From Caldifarciminota bacterium UBA5631 (GTDB lineage Bacteria > Hydrothermota > Hydrothermia > UBA1063): a stretch of DNA of 52,312 bases. This document shows, piece after piece, positions 47,063 to 52,312 of this stretch; the stretch's first letter is position 1; the number at the start of each line of letters is the position of its first letter. The stretch covers positions 1 to 52,312 of the forward strand of contig DIJZ01000001.1 in NCBI GenBank assembly GCA_002421425.1, written 5' to 3'. The translations under genes were made by a program, and so were the position numbers. The notes below the pieces were generated by a model. It did not search any database and was not told the DNA's origin. It saw only the letters and a list, made by a program, of their open reading frames with translations.

Positions 47063-48778
47063 TTATCCCTCCATTGTTACTCTAATTACTTCTTCCAGTG
47101 AGGTAATTCCCTTCTGGAATTTTAAAAGGGCTGCTTCCCTCAAAGTAAGCATACCTTCATCCCTTGCCTTTTCTCTAATCTCATGGATAGCCCGTCCTTC
47201 CAGAATCATCTCCCTAATGGATGGCGTAACATACATCACTTCATAAATCCCTTCTCTACCTTTATACCTCGCACCACGGCAAAGGTCGCAGTTTGTATCA
47301 CCTTCACCGTAAACCACTTTCCCTGCAATGAAAGACCTGTCAAGTCCGACTACCCTAAGCTTCTCATCGGAAGGCTGAATAGGTTTCTTGCACTGAGGAC
47401 AAAGCCTTCTTACAAGCCTCTGTGCCATAATGAGAATTAGGGAGTCCGCTATAAGATAAGGGGGAATCCCCATATCAACAAGACGGGCAATGGCACTCGG
47501 TGCATCGTTAGTGTGCAATGTGGAAAGCACGAGGTGACCGGTAAGAGCAGCTTTCACTGCAATAGAAGCAGTTTCACCGTCACGAATTTCACCCACCATT
47601 ATAATATCAGGGTCCTGACGTAAAAAAGACCTCAAAGCAGAAGCGAAGGTAAGTCCGATCTCCTCTCTCACCTGCACCTGATTAATACCTTCAAACTCAA
47701 ATTCAACAGGGTCCTCGGCCGTCATAATATTAACTCCCGGGTCGTTCAAAATTGAAAGAGCCGAATACAGCGTAGTGGTTTTACCACTTCCAGTAGGACC
47801 TGTGACCAGAATCATGCCGTATGGTCGTTTTATTGCAGTTTCAAACTTCTGCAACGAGTCTGGTTCAAACCCAAGCTTCTTAAGATCAAGAGTCAAACTG
47901 CTCTTATCAAGGATTCTCAATACTACCTTTTCTCCGTGTTTAACAGGCAGTGTAGAGACACGAAAGTCGATTACCTTTCCCATTTTGTCTGCTATTTTAA
48001 GGTGTCCATCCTGGGGAAGTCTCCTCTCCTCGATTTTCAAATTTGACATAATTTTAATTACAGAAACAATTCCCCGTGCATATTTGAAAGGAGGAGGCTC
48101 AATTTCGCGAAGAGTGCCATCAATTCTTAGCCTTATCCTCATTTTCTTCTCGTAGGGTTCAATGTGGATATCACTTGCCTTCTTTTCTATTGCTTCACGC
48201 AGAAGTGTCAGAGCAAAACGCTGAATTGCAGAATCCTTTGCAACAGCTGTAGGATCGAGGATTTCTTCTTCCTCTTTTTCTTCCACAACGGTGAGGTCTT
48301 CTACTTCCGACGTCTCGGAGAGCTCTCGAACCATTTCTGAAACTTCAGATTTCTCGCCATAAGCTTTAACGATAAGCTGATTTATCTTGTCAGGGTTCAT
48401 AAGAAGCGGCTCGACGCTCAGATTTGTCAAAAACCTCAAGTTATCGATAATATCCCACCGGGTGGGGTCAGCCATGGCTACGAATAGTACTCTACCCTTC
48501 CTTCTTAAAGGAAATACCTCATATTTCTCGCAGAACTCTCTTGGAACCGCCTGAATGAGCGCTGCATCAAGGGTATCATCACCAACTTCAGCAATCTGAA
48601 CTTTAAATTCTCTCGCCAGAATCTTAAGCAGCTGCTCCTCCGTCATCAATCCAAGTTCCTGCACAACTTTATACGGAGACTTATTAGCACGTTTAACTTC
48701 TTCTCTGATCCTCACCGCGGTAGATTCATCAACAAGTTTATATTTTAAAAGTATTTGAACAACTTTCCCTGCATCCAT
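47063..48778 (-). CDS. pilB: Pilus extension ATPase
   Basis: 571 residues, the usual PilB length. N-terminal GspE-N domain (1-160), then the motor domain with SDIHIEPYEKKMRIRLRIDG, Walker A GPTGSGKTTTLYSAL (near 325-339), Asp box TAEDPVEFEFEGINQ and Walker B DPDIIMVGEIRDGETASIA. The zinc-binding C4 insert CPQCKK ... CDLCRG is present, separating it from PilT. Powers pilin polymerisation. First gene of the pil run; stops 3 bases before pilT. SD GGGGG before the ATG. Confidence 0.96.
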   Translation of the reverse strand: MDAGKVVQILLKYKLVDESTAVRIREEVKRANKSPYKVVQELGLMTEEQLLKILAREFKVQIAEVGDDTLDAALIQAVPREFCEKYEVFPLRRKGRVLFVAMADPTRWDIIDNLRFLTNLSVEPLLMNPDKINQLIVKAYGEKSEVSEMVRELSETSEVEDLTVVEEKEEEEILDPTAVAKDSAIQRFALTLLREAIEKKASDIHIEPYEKKMRIRLRIDGTLREIEPPPFKYARGIVSVIKIMSNLKIEERRLPQDGHLKIADKMGKVIDFRVSTLPVKHGEKVVLRILDKSSLTLDLKKLGFEPDSLQKFETAIKRPYGMILVTGPTGSGKTTTLYSALSILNDPGVNIMTAEDPVEFEFEGINQVQVREEIGLTFASALRSFLRQDPDIIMVGEIRDGETASIAVKAALTGHLVLSTLHTNDAPSAIARLVDMGIPPYLIADSLILIMAQRLVRRLCPQCKKPIQPSDEKLRVVGLDRSFIAGKVVYGEGDTNCDLCRGARYKGREGIYEVMYVTPSIREMILEGRAIHEIREKARDEGMLTLREAALLKFQKGITSLEEVIRVTMEG

Positions 48779-48815
48779 ATATTTTCACCCCCAAGCATTT
48801 CTCATCAACATTATA

Positions 48816-48844
48816 AATTTAATTCAAAAGTACATCACTGTCAA
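48816..48844 (-). promoter_or_regulatory. Candidate pilB promoter
   Basis: Minus strand: TTGACA at 48844-48839, 17-base spacer, TAAATT at 48821-48816 (a poor -10). The leader would be about 30 bases and contains GGGGG. A TATAAT lies just downstream but without a matching -35. Confidence 0.45.
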
Positions 48845-48856
48845 GCAGCAAAAGTT

Positions 48857-48885
48857 TTTGATTTACACGGGCAAAAGTATAAAAT
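48857..48885 (+). promoter_or_regulatory. pilD promoter (leaderless)
   Basis: TTTGAT at 48857-48862, 17-base spacer, TAAAAT at 48880-48885, 6 bases, ATG at 48892. No ribosome site. Confidence 0.65.
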
Positions 48886-48891
48886 TCTCAA

Positions 48892-49617
48892 ATGATTTTG
48901 ATTCCCATAGTAGCTTTCGTGGTTGGCACAATTGTCGGAAGCTTTCTCAACGTAATTATATACCGCGTACCCAGAGGAATCTCGGTAATAAAACCCTCTT
49001 CCAGATGTCCTTCCTGCGGAACTCCAATAAAATCTTACGACAACATCCCGATACTTTCATATTTAATTCTCAAAGGCAAATGCAGAGTCTGCGGTGCAAA
49101 AATATCTCCCATTTATCCGATTGTGGAAAGCCTGACAGGTATCGTGTTCCTTTTATTGTACACAAAATTTCATGAAAGTCCCCTTGTCGCTTTGAAATTT
49201 ATGGTACTATCCTCACTCTTAATTGCAATATCTTTCATTGATTTCAGGGAAAAAGCGATCCCTGATGCTCTTACAATTCCATGGATTGGCGTCGGACTTG
49301 CTTTCACTTTGCTTCTAAAAGACTTGCCAATTCTGCAGGTATTACTTGCTACGGTGATTTCTGGCTTCTTTTTTTGGAGCCTGCGACTCCTCTTTTCAAA
49401 GGTAATTCTGAAAAGAGAAGCCCTGGGGGAGGGCGATATATTCCTTTTAATGCTTATAGGTTCTTTCGGTGGCTTCTGGGGAGTTTATATTTGTCTCCTT
49501 GTTGGATCTATAGTAGCACTCTTAGCCCACGTTGCATTTCCAGGCAAACTTCAGGGAGAGATACCCTTTGGGCCATTCCTATCCCTCGGTGCATTTATTG
49601 GAATACTAACCCTTTAA
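48892..49617 (+). CDS. pilD: Prepilin peptidase / N-methyltransferase
   Basis: 241 residues. Cuts prepilin leaders and methylates the new N-terminus at the inner membrane. N-terminal GTIVGSFLNVIIYRVPRG, then two zinc CxxC pairs (CPSCGTPIKSYDNIPILSY ... CRVCGAKISPIYPIVE), and the two catalytic aspartates in SFIDFREKAIPD and ALGEGDIFLLMLIGS. Several membrane helices. It is divergent from pilB and supplies the enzyme needed for both pilins. Predicted leaderless start. Confidence 0.96.
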   Translation: MILIPIVAFVVGTIVGSFLNVIIYRVPRGISVIKPSSRCPSCGTPIKSYDNIPILSYLILKGKCRVCGAKISPIYPIVESLTGIVFLLLYTKFHESPLVALKFMVLSSLLIAISFIDFREKAIPDALTIPWIGVGLAFTLLLKDLPILQVLLATVISGFFFWSLRLLFSKVILKREALGEGDIFLLMLIGSFGGFWGVYICLLVGSIVALLAHVAFPGKLQGEIPFGPFLSLGAFIGILTL

Positions 49618-49629
49618 AGGGGGCAAAAT

Positions 49630-50064
49630 TTGATTTCGGAAGGGAAAATAATTGCCTGCTGTATTTCAGAAAAAAAGGGAGTCCCCAAAAGAGAAGTTTC
49701 AAAAGTAATTCTTGTGGAAAATTATGGGGTTCAGAATGATGCTCATGCTGGCGGAGACCGTCAGGTAAGCCTTCTCAGCATTGCTGATGTAAAGAATTCC
49801 GGCATAGACGCACCTCCAGGTGGTTTTGGCGAGAACCTGCTTGTAGAAGGTATTGACTTCTCTTTACTGAAGCCAGGCATTAAAATCGCCTTGAATTCAG
49901 AAGTAATTCTCGAGGTAACACAAATTGGGAAGAAGTGCCACTCGAAATGCACTATATTCTATAAGACCGGTAAATGCATAATGCCTTCAAGGGGCGTATT
50001 TGCAAGGGTACTGAGAGGTGGTGAAGTTCAAAAAGGTATGTCGATAAGGATATATGAAGAATAA
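49630..50064 (+). CDS. MOSC-domain protein
   Basis: 144 residues comprising one MOSC domain: ENYGVQNDAHAGGDRQVSLLS, FGENLLVEGIDFSLLKPG and the conserved cysteine segment GKKCHSKCTIFYKTGKCIMP. MOSC proteins handle sulfur on molybdenum/tungsten cofactors or catalyse related reactions. A tungsten AOR is encoded elsewhere in the window, but no direct link is seen. TTG at 49630 is used because AAGGGGG sits 6 bases before it. It starts 12 bases after pilD and its end overlaps the next gene by 11 bases. Confidence 0.9.
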   Translation: MISEGKIIACCISEKKGVPKREVSKVILVENYGVQNDAHAGGDRQVSLLSIADVKNSGIDAPPGGFGENLLVEGIDFSLLKPGIKIALNSEVILEVTQIGKKCHSKCTIFYKTGKCIMPSRGVFARVLRGGEVQKGMSIRIYEE

Positions 50065-50605
50065 GAAATTCAGCGCGATGGCTTTCAGAACAATTTCGGC
50101 TACTGCAATCCTCCTCTTTGCATTATTTCAAACAAAATGGGGAATAAAGAACAACGAAATTTTGTTGGCAATTATAGGCGCAATAGTGGCTATTATATTC
50201 TCTCAATATACCCTTCTTAATTTTCTTTACTGGTCATCCTATTGCATCAGAGAAGAAGGAGCTCATACTTACAGGATGAAAATTGGAAACCTTGAGATTG
50301 CCGGCAAAATAGAGGAGATTCAATTAACAAAACTGGGAAAACGGCATCAATTTTACATATTTAAGAACACTGAAGTCAGGCTCCTGAAATACCCACTTAT
50401 GGCAAAATTCCTTCTCAAAAACAGAACGATATTTCAATTTTCTTTTTGGGCATTCCATAATCTACCGGTATTCTTCCGCAGCGAAGAAGATCTAAATAAA
50501 TTCTACGAGTATAATGAATCACTTTTTGGTGAAAAAATAGTCCTGAGCAGCGAGCTGATCGATGCCTGTGGTTCTACTTTCCCTGCTCAAGACCATATTC
50601 TTTAA
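50054..50605 (+). CDS. Small membrane protein of unknown function
   Basis: 183 residues. Two membrane helices near the N-terminus (FRTISATAILLFALFQ; ILLAIIGAIVAIIFSQYTLLNF), then a soluble part of about 120 residues with alternating strands (YRMKIGNLEIAGKIEEIQLTKLGKRHQFYIFKNTEVRLL), possibly PH-like (bPH) domain. I recognise no family. It overlaps the MOSC gene by 11 bases and, at its 3' end, the convergent response-regulator gene by 32 bases. Confidence 0.7.
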   Translation: MKNKKFSAMAFRTISATAILLFALFQTKWGIKNNEILLAIIGAIVAIIFSQYTLLNFLYWSSYCIREEGAHTYRMKIGNLEIAGKIEEIQLTKLGKRHQFYIFKNTEVRLLKYPLMAKFLLKNRTIFQFSFWAFHNLPVFFRSEEDLNKFYEYNESLFGEKIVLSSELIDACGSTFPAQDHIL

Positions 50606-51893
50606 TTTTCATGCTCAGGGTATTCCTGTGAATCCCCAGAATCTCGGCAGCTTTCGAAATATTCCACTTTGAAAGCTCCAGGACTTTCCTTATGTGCTCC
50701 TTTTCAACGTCTTGTAGTTTCAAAGAAATACCCTCTGAAACTTCGGGCAGGAATATCAAATCCCTGGTAATAATTTCACCACTGCATAACACACATGCCC
50801 TCTCAATAACGTTTTGCAATTCTCTCACGTTCCCTGGCCATCGGTATAGCAGTAATGCAGAAATTGCATCATCAGAAAATCCTTTTATCTCTCGGTGCAG
50901 TTCCCTTGAAAATTTCTTCAGAAAGTGATAGGCAAGGGGAATAATGTCCTCGAGGCGCTCCCTGAGGGGTGCAAGTCTGATGTGGAAAACATTTATGCGG
51001 TAGTAAAGGTCCTGCCTGAAGGTACCATTCTTAACCATCTCCTCAAGATCTCTATTTGTAGCAAAGAGAAATCTCACATTTACTTTCCTGCTCCTCGTTG
51101 CACCAAGTCTTGCCACCTCTCTGTCCTCAAGAACACGCAACAGCTTTACCTGAAGAGAAATCGGCATCTCTCCAATCTCATCGAAGAACAATGTTCCGCC
51201 ATCGGCCAGCTCCAGCTTTCCAGGCTTCTCATCAACTGCCCCCGTGAAAGCCCCCTTTTCGTATCCAAAAAGTTCTGCTTCAAGCAAAGTTTCTGGAATC
51301 GCAGCACATGAAATGGCAACGAAACTCCCAACCCTACCAGACTTTTCGTGAATAAAACGGGCTACAACCTCCTTACCTGTGCCACTTTCACCTGTAAGTA
51401 ACACCGTTGACGTAGTCGGTGCCACCTGGAGCGCAAGATTAATTACTGCTTTCATTGAAGCGGACTCTGCAACTATAAACCCTCTGGAATATCTTATTTC
51501 GGCTTCAGCAAGCTCCAGCTTGCGATGTAAAGAGTATTTCTCATCAAGATGCCTTAGCTTTATAAGCAACTCTTCAAGATTGACAGGCTTCGTAATATAA
51601 TCATAAGCACCATTTTTCATAGCTTCCACTGCTGTATTGATATCTCCATATGCCGTGACAAGGAAAAATTCAATCTCAGGGTAATTGGACTTCACGTACT
51701 GAAGAAGTTCAAGGCCGCTTTTGCCCGGCAGTCTTAAATCAGAAAGTACTACTTCAACCTTTTTTTCTTTAAGATAATCAATAAGCTCCTCAGATGTCTC
51801 AAAATCAAAAACCGCGAATCCTCTCTTATTCAAGAAATCAGAGAGTATCCACCTTTCATGCCTGTCATCTTCAACAACGGCGATCTTTAGCAT
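50574..51893 (-). CDS. NtrC-family sigma-54 response regulator (second copy type)
   Basis: 439 residues. Receiver domain (1-120) with EDD pocket and VVLSDLRLPGKSG; AAA+ domain with Walker A GESGTGKE, GAFTGA (YEKGAFTGAVDEKPG) and Walker B GGTLFFDEIGEM; C-terminal Fis-type helix-turn-helix EKEHIRKVLELSKWNISKAAEILGIHRNTLSMKI. It is similar in build to PilR but in its own pair with the upstream kinase, which it overlaps by 23 bases. Its target is unknown; no sigma-54 promoter is seen near it within the window. Confidence 0.93.
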   Translation of the reverse strand: MLKIAVVEDDRHERWILSDFLNKRGFAVFDFETSEELIDYLKEKKVEVVLSDLRLPGKSGLELLQYVKSNYPEIEFFLVTAYGDINTAVEAMKNGAYDYITKPVNLEELLIKLRHLDEKYSLHRKLELAEAEIRYSRGFIVAESASMKAVINLALQVAPTTSTVLLTGESGTGKEVVARFIHEKSGRVGSFVAISCAAIPETLLEAELFGYEKGAFTGAVDEKPGKLELADGGTLFFDEIGEMPISLQVKLLRVLEDREVARLGATRSRKVNVRFLFATNRDLEEMVKNGTFRQDLYYRINVFHIRLAPLRERLEDIIPLAYHFLKKFSRELHREIKGFSDDAISALLLYRWPGNVRELQNVIERACVLCSGEIITRDLIFLPEVSEGISLKLQDVEKEHIRKVLELSKWNISKAAEILGIHRNTLSMKIKEYGLEQGK

Positions 51894-52312
51894 AAGGTAT
51901 TGATAGGACTACAACTGTCCCCGCTCCCTTCTTGCTTTTAATGTTAACTTCACCTCCGTGGGCCTCTATTACCTTCCGAACGTAGAATAAACCCAGTCCT
52001 GACCCTTTAGATTTTGTAGTGTAGAAAGGAGAACCTGCTTTTGCAAGTTCTTCCAGAGTCATTCCCTTCCCTCTATCTCCAATAATCACTTTTATGTTCT
52101 CTTTCTGACCAATCACCGCTACCCTGATCTCTCCGCCTTCCTCCTGTGCCTCAAGAGAATTCCTCAATATGTTTTTCAGGGACTCTTTAAATTTCCCCTC
52201 GTCCATCATAACTTTCGGACAGGCTTTATAAAGTGTCCTGAAGTTGATCTCCCTCACTTTAAACTCAGTAAAGAATTGTGCAAGCACGTCTTCAATGGCC
52301 GCACAAACATCA
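51871..52312 (-). CDS. Sensor histidine kinase, C-terminal part only
   Basis: The frame stays open to the right edge, so at least 146 C-terminal residues are visible and the sensor and HisKA parts lie outside. The ATPase domain is clear: N box NILRNSLEAQEEGGE, G1 GDRGKGMTLEELAKAG, F box PFYTTKSKG and G2 SGLGLFYVRKVIEAHGG. It overlaps the following response-regulator gene by 23 bases, so they form a two-component pair. The GTG at 52287 is not the real start. Confidence 0.9.
   Translation of the reverse strand, partial: DVCAAIEDVLAQFFTEFKVREINFRTLYKACPKVMMDEGKFKESLKNILRNSLEAQEEGGEIRVAVIGQKENIKVIIGDRGKGMTLEELAKAGSPFYTTKSKGSGLGLFYVRKVIEAHGGEVNIKSKKGAGTVVVLSIPYAKDRRC

Noticed and set aside
48892..49175. 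Overlapping second frame at the start of pilD
   Set aside because: Alternative frame beginning at 48858 has no family features, while the pilD frame carries the zinc cysteines and both catalytic aspartates.
1..52312. CRISPR arrays, insertion sequences, prophage or integron
   Set aside because: No regularly spaced direct repeats, transposase or integrase patterns, or phage genes were seen in either strand.

Overview
The window reads as a chromosomal segment of an anaerobic, Gram-negative-type bacterium, probably from an uncultured lineage (WOR-3/Stahlbacteria-like is my guess from gene content; I cannot prove it). The evidence is a B12-dependent (class II) ribonucleotide reductase, a tungsten-type aldehyde:ferredoxin oxidoreductase, a superoxide reductase/rubrerythrin/rubredoxin cluster, outer-membrane barrels, a heptosyltransferase and type IV pili. 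Genes are tightly packed: no gap exceeds about 210 bases, and short overlaps are common. Arginine is mostly AGA/AGG. I see no insertion sequence, prophage or CRISPR array. I call 54 protein genes (two cut by the window ends) and two tRNAs.

Layout. 1-2283 (-): nrdJ (3' end cut off) behind a small lipoprotein gene. 2412-7799 (+): glycosyltransferase, O-antigen ligase-like protein, heptosyltransferase, PorV-like barrel and an orphan sugar-binding lipoprotein. 7835-9968 (+): feoAB. 9958-13232 (-): PPDK/PEP synthase regulatory protein; rpsT-tRNA-Val-fpg/nei unit; an HD-GYP protein. tRNA-Glu and a barrel/TPR protein follow. 15284-22085: tungsten AOR (-) diverges from an operon (+) of cyclase-family lipoprotein, porin, NSS amino-acid symporter with a 34-residue small subunit, and homoserine dehydrogenase. 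22198-24113 (+): adenosine-specific kinase family protein and a LysM lytic transglycosylase. 24104-25821 (-): oxidative-stress operon. 25935-33121 (+): Nudix, cytosolic sensor kinase, formiminotransferase-cyclodeaminase, radC, HIT, ribBA, ribH, trmI. 33285-36028 (-): tldD-pmbA pair. 36132-38130 (+): MFS exporter and a secreted protein. 38330-48778 (-): a pil locus in the order pilB-pilT-pilC-pilS-pilR-pilA-second pilin-ABC ATPase-ABC permease-TPR protein, with pilD divergent at 48892. The window ends with a MOSC protein, a small membrane protein and an NtrC-family two-component pair cut by the right edge.

Two regulatory themes stand out. First, about half of the first genes of transcription units have a -10 box ending exactly 6 bases (once 7) before the start codon and no Shine-Dalgarno sequence. 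Several also have a good -35 box 17 bases further upstream. These mRNAs should begin at the start codon (leaderless). The other units have a normal AGGAGG-type site. Second, the major pilin gene has a textbook sigma-54 promoter and two palindromic enhancer-like sites between it and pilR, so the PilS-PilR circuit can be read directly from the DNA.

The pil gene order matches my memory of Myxococcus xanthus (pilBTCSRAGHI), with an ABC transporter beside the pilin. The first 58 residues of the mature major pilin closely resemble the short Geobacter pilin.
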